In this document: piece by piece, positions 1-12,500 of the stretch | Layout: each line of letters begins with the position of its first letter | How positions within the stretch are numbered: position 1 is the first letter of the stretch | Source: Corythoichthys intestinalis | Taxonomy: Eukaryota; Chordata; Actinopteri; Syngnathiformes; Syngnathidae | NCBI RefSeq assembly: GCF_030265065.1 | Contig: NC_080412.1 | Span: forward strand, 47,987,001-48,051,000 | Direction of reading: 5' to 3' | DNA: 64,000 nt | The notes under the pieces: generated by a model | Told to the model about the DNA's origin: nothing | The model's database searches: none | What the model saw: the letters and a program-made list of their open reading frames with translations, nothing else | Made by a program: the position numbers and the translations under genes

Positions 1-1506
1 GGGACACAATCGTGAAGTGGAACAACATTTATTGGATAATTTCAACTTTTTTAACAAATAAAAAACTGAAAAGTGGGGCATGCAATATTATTCGGCCCCC
101 TTGCGTTAATACTTTGTAGTGCCACCTTTTGCTCCAATTACAGCTGCAAGTCGCTTGGGGTATGTTTCTATCAGTTTTGCACATGGAGAGACTGACATTC
201 TTGCCCATTCTTCCTTGCAAAACAGCTCGAGCTCAGTGAGTGTTTGTGAACAGCAGTCTTCAGCTCTTTCCACAGATTCTCCATTGGATTCAGGTCTGGA
301 CTTTGACTTGGCCATTCTAACACCTGGATACGTTTATTTTTGAACCATTCCATTGTTGATTTGGCTTTATGTTTTGGATCATTGTCCTGTTGGAAGATAA
401 ATCTCCGTCCCAGTCTCAGGTCTTGTGCAGATACCAACAGGTTTTCTTCCAGAATGTTCCTGTATTTGGCTGCATCCATCTTCCCGTCAATTTTAACCAT
501 CTTCCCTGTCCCTGCTGAAGAAAAGCAGGCCCAAACCATGATGCTGCCACCACCATGTTTGACAGTGGGGATGGTGTGTTCAGGGTGATGAGCTGTGTTG
601 CTTTTACGCCAAACATATCGTTTTGCATTGTGGCCAAAAAGTTCAATTTTGGTTTCATCTGACCAGAGCACCTTCTTCCACATGTTTGGTGTGTCTCCCA
701 GGTGGCTTGTGGCAAACTTTAAACAAGACTTTTTATGGATATCTTTGAGAAATGGCTTTCTTCTTGCCACTCTTCCATAAAGGCCAGATTTGTGCAGTAA
801 TGTACGACTGTTTGTTGTCCTATGGACAGACTCTCCCTCCTCAGCTGTAGATCTCTGCAGTTCATCCAGAGTGATCATGGGCCTCTTGGCTGCATCTCTG
901 ATCAGTTTTCTCCTTGTTTGAGAAGAAAGTTTGGAAGGACGGCCGGGTCTTGGTAGATTTGCAGTGGTCTGATGCTCCTTCCATTTCAATATGATGGCTT
1001 GCACAGTGCTCCTTGAGATGTTTAAAGCTTGGGAAATCTTTTTGTATCCAAATCCGGCTTTAAACTTCTCCACAACAGTATCTCGGACCTGCCTGGTGTG
1101 TTCCTTGGTTTTCATAATACTCTCTGCACTTTAAACAGAACCCTGAGACTATCACAGAGCAGGTGCATGTATACGGAGACTTGATTACACAACGGTGGAT
1201 TCTATTTATCATCATCGGTCATTTAGGACAACACTGGATCATTCAGAGATCCTCACTGAACTTCTGGAGTGAGTTTGCTGCACTGAAAGTAAAGGGGCCG
1301 AATAATATTGCACGCCCCACTTTTCAGTTTTTTATTTGTTAAAAAAGTTGAAATTATCCAATAAATGTTGTTCCACTTCACGATTGTGTCCCACTTGTTG
1401 TTGATTCTTGACAAAAAAATTAAATTTCATATCTTTATGTTTGAAGCCTGAAATGTGGCGAAAGGTTGCAAGATTCAAGGGGGCCGAATACTTTTGCAAG
1501 GCACTG
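1..1506 (-). mobile_element. Tc1/mariner transposon, left end outside the window
   Basis: The right end at 1506 reads as the fish Tc1 terminus (reverse complement CAGTGCCTTGCAAAAGTATT). An outer inverted repeat holds an inner one: bases 1 to about 105 are the reverse complement of about 1290-1392. The window therefore begins inside the left terminal repeat, and roughly 110 bases are missing from that end. The flank after 1506 is TA-rich, which fits insertion at TA. This is a plain DNA transposon; the transposase is listed separately. Confidence 0.93.
106..1115 (-). pseudogene. Tc1 transposase with one frameshift
   Basis: This is a cut-and-paste transposase of the Tc1 family. From the start at 1115 the frame encodes a paired-like helix-turn-helix region with the GRPSKLS linker. 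It then gives the first catalytic Asp in WSDETKIELFG, the second in FQQDNDPKHK, and the third acidic residue in SPDLNPMENLW. The usual C-terminal stretch (TELELFCKEEW to AAKGGTTKY-like) lies in a neighbouring frame that ends at 106. The two frames meet near 235-240, so a small indel broke the gene late in the catalytic domain. The catalytic residues themselves are present. Joined length would be close to the usual 340 residues. The break suggests this copy no longer makes a full protein. Confidence 0.9.
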
Positions 1507-1759
1507 TGTATATATATATATAGGCAAATCCTATTTATAGTTCCTGTTGATATTAGGGCATTCCTTTCCGTTGATATTTTATTACAAATGATTGCAATTC
1601 ACCGGGATGACTCATTGAATTAACTGATCAAAACAAGAATGGTGAAATCCTCTCTGTAAGGAGGCTATTGAAGCGCAGTTGACCCTCCCTGCCAGCAGGG
1701 AGCGGAAGCGAAGCGACGGTTTCCGCCAGGTCTCGGCGCCAACTTTAACCCCGGAAACG
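1507..1759. other. Intergenic, upstream of rps14
   Basis: A short TA repeat lies at about 1507-1522, followed by unremarkable sequence. GC content rises from about 1680 towards the rps14 promoter. No gene is seen. Confidence 0.6.
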
Positions 1760-1805
1760 CTTCTCTCTTTCTTTCTACTTCCATCCCGAGAAGCTAAACA
1801 CTGAG
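1755..1805 (+). promoter_or_regulatory. rps14: rps14 start region and non-coding first exon with pyrimidine tract
   Basis: A run of C and T (about 1760-1780, CTTCTCTCTTTCTTTCT) resembles the 5' terminal oligopyrimidine tract of ribosomal protein mRNAs, which couples their translation to mTOR signalling. The short non-coding exon appears to end at 1805, just before the donor GTGAGC. The next acceptor lies at about 2435, ten bases before the ATG. The exact transcription start is inferred, not seen. Confidence 0.65.
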
Positions 1806-2420
1806 GTGAGCTTACTTCGCTTTTCTATCCTCTTCAATCTGCTTGGTTGTAAGCCATCGACATTTTCTTCCGCCCCGTGCCCATTTTATAAATGATCGTC
1901 CTCCGTTTAGGCCTTAAATGGTGTGTGTTTGTCCGCTCATTTGGTGGCTTTTGACGCCGACGGCCTGTCGCTACCGTCGTTCACCTCCATTCAAATACGC
2001 GTCTTTACCGAGCCTTCCGCTTGTCGGTCTTGTGACGCCGTCGCTTGAAAATGGCATAGAAGCCAACGTTTGGCTTTGAAAGCTACCTCAAGCTTTCCCA
2101 CCACTTTGATGGCGTCACGCAACATGGCGTCGTCCGCTACATTTCTCTTTTGCGGCTGTCGGTCGTTGGCCATTTGAAGACGCCTTTGATGTATAAACAT
2201 TCAATTTGATTGTCAATCTCGTCAGATAACGGGGCGGCCATCTTCGAAAATGGCGTCACATTTCACGGTCAGATAGAATCACTATGCAAATATTTCAATA
2301 TCTTGTAGTTTGGCTCTGACATAACTGGCAGGAGAAAATTTCATCAGGTGTTGTTTTCTGATGTGTCATTTTTAAGCCTACTACGTAGCGTCGCCCCTTT
2401 TGACCTCGTACCTACCGTAA

Positions 2421-3123
<703 letters not shown>

Positions 3124-3140
3124 AAGTGGATCTAGACCGC

Positions 3141-3146
3141 AATAAA
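3141..3146 (+). terminator. rps14: rps14 poly(A) signal
   Basis: Canonical AATAAA, 18 bases past the rps14 stop codon. Confidence 0.85.
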
Positions 3147-3466
3147 GTTGTTCGAAAAGGAACACTGTCGCTGTGCCTTTTTTTCCCCCCAATGGGCTCT
3201 CTACTAGTGTTGTGCCGGCTTTCGATTACCAGGTAGCCGGGCGTCTAAAATTCCAGACGCACCTTCTGATCATCCAGTTGTTACGATTCAGGTGTTTCCA
3301 AGCTTGTTCACAATCCAAATAACGGTGAGGGATTTCTTATTGCAAGTTTTGTAAATGGTCATATGTCTTGTAAGTGTATTAAACATGTTCAGGTGGTCAA
3401 AAACTGTGGCTTCCCCGTCTTGTGTCCAAAACAAAACTGGCTTCTCGCTTCCATGTAAACCACAGG

Positions 3467-3657
3467 TGTCGAACCGATTCCAGAGAGGGCCTAGTGGGTG
3501 CTGGATTTTGTTCCAACCGATAACGCACAGAGTTTAACCAATGAACTTCCTGCTGAAACAAGCAGCACCTGACAAAGTTGAACTGATTACACATGTAAAA
3601 TATCTCATTGGTTGGAAAACAAACCTGCACCCCTTTCTGGAATCGCTTTGACACCTG
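3467..3657. mobile_element. Short inverted-repeat MITE
   Basis: About 45 bases at the left (from AGGTGTCGAACCGATTCC) recur inverted at the right, where the reverse complement reads AGGTGTCAAAGCGATTCC. The interior contains AAACAAGCAGCACCTGAC, which also occurs in the element at 34980-35206, so both belong to one dispersed family. There is no coding capacity. Confidence 0.75.
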
Positions 3658-3909
3658 TAACGTAAACACACCTGATAGGTGTCAGTTGATTAGTGCACCA
3701 TTTGCAGCTACCGTACCATCAACTACAAAAAGGGGGCGCCATCTTTCCAAAATACAATGAGTGACCAATACTGAAATAGGAACACAACTTTGCTAATGAC
3801 TAAAATGGCTCCAACAAGTGTCAATCAGCAGAAAGTTTTTTTTTTATTCAATTGGCATCAATTTAAAAAAAAAAAAAAAAGGCTTTTCTTCCAAAGCTCA
3901 TAATGCACT
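3658..3909. other. Non-coding spacer between rps14 and chm 3' ends
   Basis: The spacer holds poly-T and poly-A runs (3836-3880) and no reading frame of interest. A chm poly(A) site should lie here. The reverse strand has candidate AT-rich signals in the poly-A patch, but none is clear-cut. Confidence 0.5.
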
Positions 3910-6900
3910 TCACTCCTCGACCTGAAGTTGCTGGTCGGCGGCCTCGACGTCTTCGCCGGCGTCGTACAGGATGTCTTCGGGGTTGGGCGCGGGAGGACAG
4001 AAGTCCTGGTCGGGGACAATCTTGCGGAAGATGGCCTCAGCCTGTCAACATTCCGTGCATTTACAAGGATAACAGGCACCCTGTGTTATTTTCAACAGTA
4101 CAAGCCAAGCGCTTATGAAGTTTAGTGGACCGCAGGGCCGGCCCAGCCTATAGGCAGACTATGCAGCTGCTTAGGGCCCCTGAACACTAGGGGCCCCCCA
4201 ATCTGGCAATTGTTTAATTTATATTCTATTTTGTTTACTACAGTTTGCTTTGACTTTTGTGAGTTTTGATACTTGATTACAAGCTTAAAAAAAAGTTCTT
4301 CCATAACTTTTCTTTCCTCTTGTAGAAAAATGTTTGGCGCTATCTACTGTAAGTACTGACAATCATATGGGGTGAGAAGTTTGAAGTATGCAGTGCAACA
4401 AAATCTGATATACAAAATATGGACGTATGGGTTGGATTGCATGTATGGGTTTCACAGTACACTGTGACGAAATGGTGGGCCAAAAATATGGGCCCCTTTG
4501 CATTATTTTGCTTACGGCCCCCAAATGGCCTGGGCCGGCACTGGTGGACCGGTGCGGATCCCATTGGATTACAAAAGTTTCTGAAATTCGATAGGAACTT
4601 TTTTGCTCAAACTATTCAGTATTTCTAAGCAACCATTGAAATGTTTTCACGTTACCCGTTTAATGGCGCGCTCGTGGCCCAGCTCGCCGTCGGGTCCCGA
4701 GCACACGTAGACGTTAGACGGCGAGCCCTCGGCGTCCGTTTCCTCGCTTCCGCCGTCGTCCGCGTTGAAGTAGAATGCCCACAGGATGCCGGGACGGGAA
4801 TCTTTGGCGCACAAACCCGTGCCCGGTGACTAAGCGGCACCGGATTTTATTATTATTTTTTTTTAAAAGGACTCACCTCGCTCGGGAGAGCATACGCTGC
4901 GGAACATCCCGCTCACCACGGGCGACAAGTCTTCGTAGGCGGAGCCCAGTTGCGACGGACAGGTGAGGTGGACCAAATCTGAGACGCGACAGGACGGACG
5001 TGACGGCTGGGCTGCTTTTTTTTTTTTTTTTTAATTGCACTTGAAACGGACTCACATGTTCCGGGCGCACACGTCATAGTGGAAGGCGACAACTCCACCA
5101 TCCTGACGGCGGGAAGTCCCGCCTCTGCCGGAGGGACGGTCACCAGGGAGACCTTTGCGCAGGACAAGATTAAGAAGGAGGTTCGCTTCCTACCGAGACG
5201 GAAGAGGGGCGGACCTGGTGGCGGTCGCCGGGTAGAATAGAGCGGTCGGTGATGAGCACGCCTCTGGAAACGGACCTGCGGGAGGAGCCGCCGTCAAACG
5301 ACGGTTTTGGCCGAGCGGGCGGGAGGGCCGTCTTACTTGCCGGCCGAGGCCCGCTCGGGAAGAAAGCCGTCCTCCAGCACGAAATGACCGCCGGCAATTC
5401 GCCGTCCCCGCCCGTCGATCAGCGCCGTGCATCTGAGAGAAAGAGAGGAAGCCGTCATTGGCTCGGATTCAAAACACGGCTTTTTTCGGATGTGTAAATG
5501 ATGTAAATTGGATCCAAAACGAGATACGTTTTGAAAAACCTGAAATGAATTTTCCCAATCAAAGCAGCAGCAGACCGGGTTTTTGTTTTAAGTGGTCTAC
5601 GCGCTACCTGTCGGCGCTCTTGTCAAGCAGCAGGCAGTCGACGGGATGCCTCAGGCAGTAGACGCCCCCGAAAACGGCGCACATCCTGAGGGATAAAAAG
5701 CACGCGGTCGGACGGGCCGGGCTCATCGCGGCGCGGCACGGCGCGGCTGCCCGCCTCCTCACCGGCAGAAGCACTGCGGGATCTCGCCCAGGCCGTAGAC
5801 GGGAAAGAGGAAAGGGGTGTTGCCGTAGCGACCCAGGCAGCGCAGGAAGCGGCGCGTGGAAGCCAGGCCGACCGGGGCGGGCGTGTCCTCCGTCGCCATG
5901 GCGATGGAGTGCAGCAGAAAGTGCCGCAGGTTGTCGCCCAGCTGCCGCTCGCGCAGGTACTCCGAATAGGTCCGACCGACGTCGGCTGAAAAGAGGCGGA
6001 GCCGGCGTCTGACGCGAGTTATCCGACCGCGCGGCGGCTTCTCACCTTTCGGTTCCTCCTCCTTTTCTTCCAGACAGGAAGTCAGGAAACGCATCAACTT
6101 CCTCTTCTCCACCACGGACAGCCGGCGACTGGCGAAGACGTCGGCCCGGCTGCACGGCACCTGAAGGGCCCGGACGTTCCCTTGAGCTAGCGTGCCGATG
6201 CCCGGAAGGCACCGGCCGGCCGGAGGCGCACCTGCTCCACCGCGCCGTCCCGATAAGTGAGGATCCTGGTGACGTTCTTGAACTCGGCGTAGCGACTGAC
6301 GTTAGATTTGATGAGCAGGTCCACCAATGAGCCGCGAGCGTACATCAACTGAAGAAGAGGAAATCGCCGGCGTGAGACTCCGGCCGCCGCCGCCGCCGCC
6401 GCAGCGCGTTACCTTGGACGTCAGGTCTATGTTGAACCTGCGTCCTTCTTTGAGCAGGTAAGCGTAGGTCAGCTTCTTCCCGCCGAGTTCCGATCCGTCG
6501 CCGCCTTCCGTCGCGCGGCCCGAAAGCGCGCCGTTCGGCTTCTTCCCGCCGACTTCCGATCCGTCGGCGCTTTCGGTCGCGTGGCCGTCGGCCGGCGCGC
6601 GCTCATCTTCTCGGGGGCCGTCGTCCGCCGACGGCTCCGGTGACTCTGCGGGCGACCCGCGAGGAGGAAACGGATGTCTCGTGTCCGACTTTACTAGGAG
6701 GGCTAAATCCTAACCTGCGGGTGATTCTTCTTCGATTTGCCGCACGTGGGCCGTTGGTTCCGTTGACTCTGTGACACGCACGATGCGCAGAAACGTCACA
6801 GTTGACAGGAAGTGACGCAGAATGAACCCGAGTTGAGGCAAAAACAATAGGAAGTCACCCCGTGGGAGAGAGATCACGATATGTATGTCACCATTAGCAT

Positions 6901-9270
6901 GCCAATTGTGACATAAATGACACGACCTATCTTTCAGAAGGTATGTTTTATATGACAGCTTTTTATGTTTGTCTCACAACCAACCTGCGCACGGTTTTTC
7001 TTCTTGTTGAAGTTCCTCCTCCTCCTCCTCCTCCTCGTCTTGGCTGAGAACAAAGAAAATACGTCAAAATGTGAGCGGACGGGCCGACGAAAGCAAAGCT
7101 GACCTGGCAAAACAGAAAACTCGCAAGTTCCTGACAGAGGTGGCGTCCGCGTCACGCAGAGGGATGGGCTCCTCCCCTTCCCGCAACAGACCCGCCCGAT
7201 TCCGCGCCCGGTCGTCGGGCGACCGCTCCTCCTGGGACTGATGACGGAACAAAGGCGCGGCGTGAACTTTGGCGCGGCGCCCGCGGCCGGCGAGGGCTCA
7301 CCTGTCGTTCGTCGATCCACGACACCAAAGCGTTAAAGGTGAAACTTGCCCATCCGGACGCGTAGTAACTCCTCCTGAAAGGTGACAACGGGTCACGCGG
7401 CCGAGGACGCGCCCGCCGGCCCAAAGTACGCGGGAGAACTCACGTGTCCAGGTGAAGAACACGTTGTCCCGCTCGAGAACAAGCGGCCGCCACCACAGAC
7501 TCTGTCAGACCTTCCGCAAAATTTTCACGATTACTTTTATTATTTCTTTTCGTGAATACGCCTTGCCCCTCCCCTCTCAAATGGATTGACAGTCAGCCAA
7601 TGAGTTTGCAAAAAAGTCACCCCCAAATTGCCCATTTCCGGACGGGTTGACTAAATCCAGACCTCGGTGCCACTTTTCCTGTCGATTTTTCCACATCTCT
7701 CTCCCCTAACACACCTGAATCAAATGATGATGTCATCAACAACCTCTCCAGAAGCCTGATAATGATCCTGATGATTTTGATTCAGATGTGTTGGAGGAGA
7801 GAGACATGGAAAACACGACAGGAAAAGTGGCACCGAGGTCCGGATTTAGTCAACCCTGGTATATATGGAGTTATGCTTTCCCATGCACCTTCAAGGTGCT
7901 TTACACTACATCCCCATCCACCTACACGTGGGGTTCAGTATCTTGCTCAAGGTTACTTAGGCTACGTTCATACCGCAGGTCTTAATTGTGTATCATATTG
8001 CCTCTGTAAAGCCCTTTGAGACATTTGTTGTGATTGAGGGCTATACAAATAAAATTGAATTGAATTGAATTAATGCACAAATCGGATTTTTTTTTTTTTT
8101 TTTTTTTGGGGGGTGCCCGTTCAGACTGCCTTTGTCCATTGAGACCGTTCAAGCACTACGCATGCTCGTTTAGGTATATATTCAATAGTTTATATGGATC
8201 GATAGAATGCCCGCACTGTCCGTGCATGGCACACAGACACACACATTTGGACAGTTCGCCCCGACCGAGGACTCTCGGTCTTGAAATATTGCTGATACAG
8301 AGCAGAGAGAAAACCGAGCATTCTCAGGCTTATCATCAAGCCATTTTTATTTTTTATGACTGTTGTCAAGCCCGAGCCTTGTCCAAAAGCCGTTTTCAAA
8401 GCAAGCTAGACGCTAACGCACAGCTGCGCCTCTACCGGAGCACCCTGTCGCTCTTTGATGACGTCATTGCTGCATGAATTCCGATTTAGGAAACATGACA
8501 GTTCAGACCGCCGCGACGTTCTGAAAAAATGTGACCCAGGTCGGATTTGAAAGTCCACTTCTATGCGACTTGTCCCGTTCAGACCGTCAAGTTAATGCCT
8601 CACTCGTGTCGGATAAACACGCGCATTAAGACCTGCGGTATGAACCTAGCCTTAGCCTTAGACAAGGGGGGAGAACCGAATCCACCTCTGGGTTGGGTGG
8701 GGAACGACTACTCTAGCACTGAGCCACGCCTCCCCTCGCTCCTTTTGCGTTTTATTGTCAGACCGTGTTCTTTAAATGTATTTTCGTAAAATTTTCAATG
8801 AATCATCGACCACGTCCGTTCATTTTATTTTCCAAATGAAATCCTTCTCGCGTCCCTCCCTTCCTCGGCACGTTTGCCGCTGTAAACAAAGGCGCGTCCA
8901 GTGACGTCACGACGCCATAGCATCAGCGATTTTGACTCCGAGCTCGCAGATAACTGCGTTAACGACGTGACAAAATGCCCACTGGAGCCAAACACTGGTA
9001 GTGAGCGATACGCTACGTTTACGGGCGAGCTAACCAGTTTGCCGACGGCTAGCAGCGGCCATTGAAGATGTACGGGCTCTTAGCCGCAAGCTAACCAAAA
9101 GTAAAGAGGCCGAAAGCTAACGGAGGGCGCTTGTCCGAATTCAAACGCGGCGGCCGGCTTTTCCGTCCACGACCAAGGAGCGGCGTGGCGTGGCGTGGCG
9201 TGCGGTCGGAGACTTTACCTGTGCCCACGATGACGACGTCGAACTCGGACGGGAGATCTTCGGCGGCCAT
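3910..9270 (-). CDS. chm: Rab escort protein 1 (Rab geranylgeranyltransferase component A)
   Basis: REP presents newly made Rab GTPases to Rab geranylgeranyltransferase and delivers the prenylated Rab to membranes. The start is at 9270 in exon 9219-9270, which encodes [13 protein letters not shown], the GDI/REP dinucleotide-fold glycine motif. Exons 7444-7510 ([19 protein letters not shown]) and 7302-7374 ([18 protein letters not shown]) follow, then 7104-7237. An acidic, poorly conserved part lies at about 6420-6790. Next come [11 protein letters not shown], then [20 protein letters not shown], then [19 protein letters not shown] (about 5762-5985). After that come a [14 protein letters not shown] exon (about 5605-5685), a [10 protein letters not shown] exon, LVHLTCPSQ and [14 protein letters not shown]. 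The last exon is 3910-4041 ([16 protein letters not shown]). The intron-rich structure argues for chm rather than the mammalian retrogene CHML. Introns carry a hAT MITE (4133-4543). Borders of the middle exons are approximate. Confidence 0.92.
4133..4543 (+). mobile_element. Non-autonomous hAT element, copy A
   Basis: Termini are CAGGGCCGGCCCAG on the left and its near-inverse (CTGGGCCGGCACTG) on the right. The flanks carry an exact 8-base target duplication, GTGGACCG, at 4125-4132 and 4544-4551. An 8-base duplication plus CAG...CTG ends indicates the hAT superfamily. It is 411 bases with no transposase frame, and it sits in the last intron of chm. A second copy in the opposite orientation is at 49721-50129. 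Confidence 0.93.
7643..7858. mobile_element. Fold-back MITE, copy A
   Basis: Nearly the whole element is a hairpin: GGGTTGACTAAATCCAGACC at the left returns inverted at the right as GGATTTAGTCAACCC. It matches the clean copy at 45184-45401. No convincing target duplication is visible here. It lies in chm intron 1. Confidence 0.85.
7960..8651. mobile_element. PIF/Harbinger-like MITE, copy A
   Basis: The terminal inverted repeat is about 30 bases (GGCTACGTTCATACCGCAGG against the reverse complement of CCTGCGGTATGAACCTAGCC). The flanking 3-base duplication TTA is typical of PIF/Harbinger. It has no transposase. It is related to the copy at 41015-41821. The superfamily is inferred from the 3-base duplication. 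Confidence 0.75.
7986..8068 (+). mobile_element. LINE 3'-end fragment
   Basis: This matches the end of the LINE at 32130-32205 (GCCTCTG..AAGCCCTTTGAGAC, then GGGCTATACAAATA) and finishes in TTGAAT repeats. It is a severely 5'-truncated retrotransposed copy inserted in the MITE. Confidence 0.85.
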
Positions 9271-9543
9271 CTTGCTACAGGCGCGCGCACGCCACGCTCC
9301 GGGCTCGTCCCCGACAAATGGAAAGGGAGAACGCGCGCGCGCGCACATCGTCCAATAACTCACGGCAAACTTCCATTTCATCATCATTTTTATTCACATC
9401 TGTTAAAGACGTTGAACACAAGCGGGTCAGGGGAACCCATCACAAGTTAGACCTTTTTTTTTATTTTTTAAACTATCAGCTACGAAACCACTGTTTGTGA
9501 TGTGATGTGGGAAAAAAAAAACACACAAAACAAGGGCTGAAGT
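9271..9543 (-). promoter_or_regulatory. Compact ik terminator / chm promoter interval
   Basis: Only 273 bases separate the ik stop from the chm ATG, both on the minus strand. A reverse-strand AATAAA lies near 9390, suited to end ik. That leaves about 110 bases, rich in CpG and CGCGCG, for the chm start region. Confidence 0.6.
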
Positions 9544-12500
9544 TCAGTATTTGGGCCGTTTCACATCCACTCTGTGAGGGAAGAAAAGAAATGGAAATTG
9601 GAATATGGGCAAAACATTTGCAAAACCTTCGCTTACCCGTCGGCCTCCATCTTCTTTCTCTTCTCGATGATCTGAAAGAAAAGAGGCGTACCGTGAAGAC
9701 GGGCCCGAGCGAGCCGCGCCGGGGATTCCGGCTCACCGCGCTGATCTTCTTCCACTGTCGGTCCAGCTCCGCCTTCTCGTTGGTCTCCTTGAAGCGCCGC
9801 GTCTTGCGGCCTTCCGACATCTTGATGCCGTACTGGAAGGCCGCCCTGCGGGAAGCCGCGCGTTCACTCACTCACTCCTTCCTACTCAAACCAGAGAAAC
9901 GAAATACGCCACCTACTTGGGCAGCGCCTCCTTGTTGTTCATGTAGTCGGAATATTCCTCCTGCGTGTCGAAGTCCCAGCGACCCAGCGGCCCCTTCTTG
10001 TTGCCCTGGAACACCTCATGTCAGCCGATGTCGCGCCGCACGGCGCCGCCGTGACTTACTTGATCCATTTTACTGTAGTCCGCTTCTTCGTCGCTGTCCA
10101 CGGCCAGGTCGTCCATCCTGCGGGCGCAAAGGTCACGCCGAGTCTTCGGAACGAACCGGCGCGACGTCGGCTTTAGCTTACGTGGCGGGGTAGCACTCGG
10201 CGTAGGAGTTGGATCCCCCGAAGAAATCTCCCAGATGTTCCTTGACGTCTCGCCTCTGAGACGGCGTGACGCACACGTTAAGGACACGTACGCGAGCAAC
10301 ATACATCGAAGCGAAACGGTCGCTCGGACTTGATGAGGATATGCATCTTGACCCTTCCACTGGTTGCCGGCGGCGGCGGCGACGCCCGCAAACTTTTCGT
10401 TGATCAGCTTGAGCTGATCTCGCACCGATCCCGGACCTGCCGCGCAAAGTAGACCGTTTGTCCCCGCGGCTTCAAAAAAGCGGACGTCGTCGTACCTGGA
10501 TCCGCTTCCTCCGTCGCCTACAAACACACCATGGGAAAGTCTTTTATTTTCAGTTCAACGGCCGTATCGTACGTCGGCGCGGCGTCGACCGACCTGTTGT
10601 TCTTTGTCAAAGTAGGTATGTCTCCGCTTCTTGTCCTCATCCCTGTCGCGTCGCCTCTCTTTGTCTTTGGGAGCTTTGGACGAGGACACGGCAGACGGCA
10701 CGTAGTCGCCGACGTCGTCGAAGATGCTGCGCGCCGAGACCGGAGGAGACGGCGCGTGACCACCGGGACCCCAAAGAGGCACACGCGCGCGCAAGGAAAC
10801 TCACCCGAGATCGGCTTCCGGCGCTCGTTTTTCCTCCGCTTTGCCTGAAAATACAAACGGCGGTCCATTCAGAGGTCGACCGCGGGATTTTCAAAGAATG
10901 AATTAGGCCGATTGCCGAGGATGTAAGCCCCTGTACTATTTTTTAAAAGCGCGTCGATGACGAAAGGTCATTGAAATGATCAAGTGAGGATCATGAAATG
11001 TCTATATTAAAAGTGATTTTTTTTCTCCCGCTACCTCCTTCTGCCACACTAGCCGCTAGGTGGTGCAAAACAACAACCAACATAAAACTTATCCTACTAC
11101 ATTGGGTGATCTTGAAAAAAAGTCCATGTACAGGTTGACCTTCAGTGGCCATTGAACAGTTTTATTTGTTCCTTAAATGGAACCTAGGCTCTAATAAGCC
11201 ACAATTGTTCTCTTTTACTAAAAGATGTCATTAGAAACACATATATTCCCATTGTTTTAAAAATCGATAATATTTAGTACATGTTACGGATGGCGCCATG
11301 TTTTATGGACGCTCAGAGTGATAACGTAGCTTGTTACCGTCACTCGACGAATACTACCAGGTTACTGCAATTCCTTCGACGCGGCGAGACTTCCAACACA
11401 TGCGCTCATCGTTTAAAAGTGGCGAGTCTTATGAACTTTTCATTGCCTTAAAATACACGTTTCCCTCTCATACTTTTAAGCATTATGTTTTCTTTTGGTA
11501 GCTTTGAAGCAGATTGTTGATCTGTTGACCACATTAGTCACGTAATGTATTTAAAACAACCATATTGGATTTTTTAAAAGGCATCTTTCTTGTGTTCTGT
11601 CTGTATGCATCTAAACAAAAGCCGAAAGAGCACGGTAGTACTTTAGGTGTCAAATTCGCCTCTTGCAGACGTTTCGCCAGCGTAGCGCATTTTTGAAAAA
11701 CACCGCTTTTGTCCTACTCTCGTCTCGTCTCGTCCCGTCTTTTGTGTTCATTTTGTTTTTACTGCTCATTTTGTGAAATATGGACAGTGCTGTCGTGCTC
11801 ATGAATGTTCCTCTCGGGTTCAAATTGAAAGGGTTGAACAGATGCCACGTTTATGTCGCTAGAGTCGTACTCTGGAAGCCCGGCAGCGTCACCGCGTGAC
11901 GTCACTGCCCTGCGACATCAACAACAATGGTGACCTTCTAGTTAAAACTCATTTTACAAATTGTATAAAAACAAAAACATCAAGAGGGGTTTTGATATCA
12001 AATTATCTTCACTTGTTTGTCTTTTAAGAACTACAAGTCTTTCTATCCGTGGATCCCTTTAATGCCAGTAGTTCCAAAGGTAACTCACTGGAGGCCATTT
12101 TGGGACAGGGGGCTTTTCTGTCATTTCCTCCACTCAAATAATCTTTAACTCACTTCATTTTTGGTACGTTTACATACGCTTTGGTTTGTAAAGGTCTTAA
12201 CTTGAATTACATTTTAAAATTTGATGTCAGATAAGGGGCCACAATAGAACCCGGGGCTGCAGGTTGGACAGCACCCCCCCCCCCTCCCCCAATAAAAAAA
12301 GGTCTGACTTTTGAATTCTGACCTTTGTCCTTCTTCTTCATCTTCTTGTGTCGCGTTCCTTGGCGGAGGTAGGAGAGAATCTGCGTCAGCTTGGAGATGA
12401 CTATGTCGTTGGTGCTCAGCGTGGTCTGGGCCTGTCGAAGCAGACGAGAGCGCCGCTACGGTACGCCGCGGGAAAGGGACGCGCGCGAAACCTTACCTCC

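Larger units (their letters stand above)
7860..8740. mobile_element. Three-layer nest: fish dispersed repeat split by a MITE, itself split by a LINE tail
   Basis: The outer layer is a common fish repeat (CACCTTCAAGGTGCTTTACA near 7890, resuming after 8654 with a GAGCCACGCC-type end). A MITE at 7960-8651 splits it. The MITE has ends GGCTACGTTC and its near-inverse GAACCTAGCC, and a 3-base duplication TTA at 7957-7959 and 8652-8654. The MITE is in turn split near its left end by about 83 bases of a LINE 3' end (about 7986-8068) with a TTGAAT-type tail. All of this lies in chm intron 1. Confidence 0.8.

Noticed and set aside
9507-10193. A 228-codon frame on the plus strand
   Set aside because: It is antisense to the last exons of ik, with no family motif of its own.
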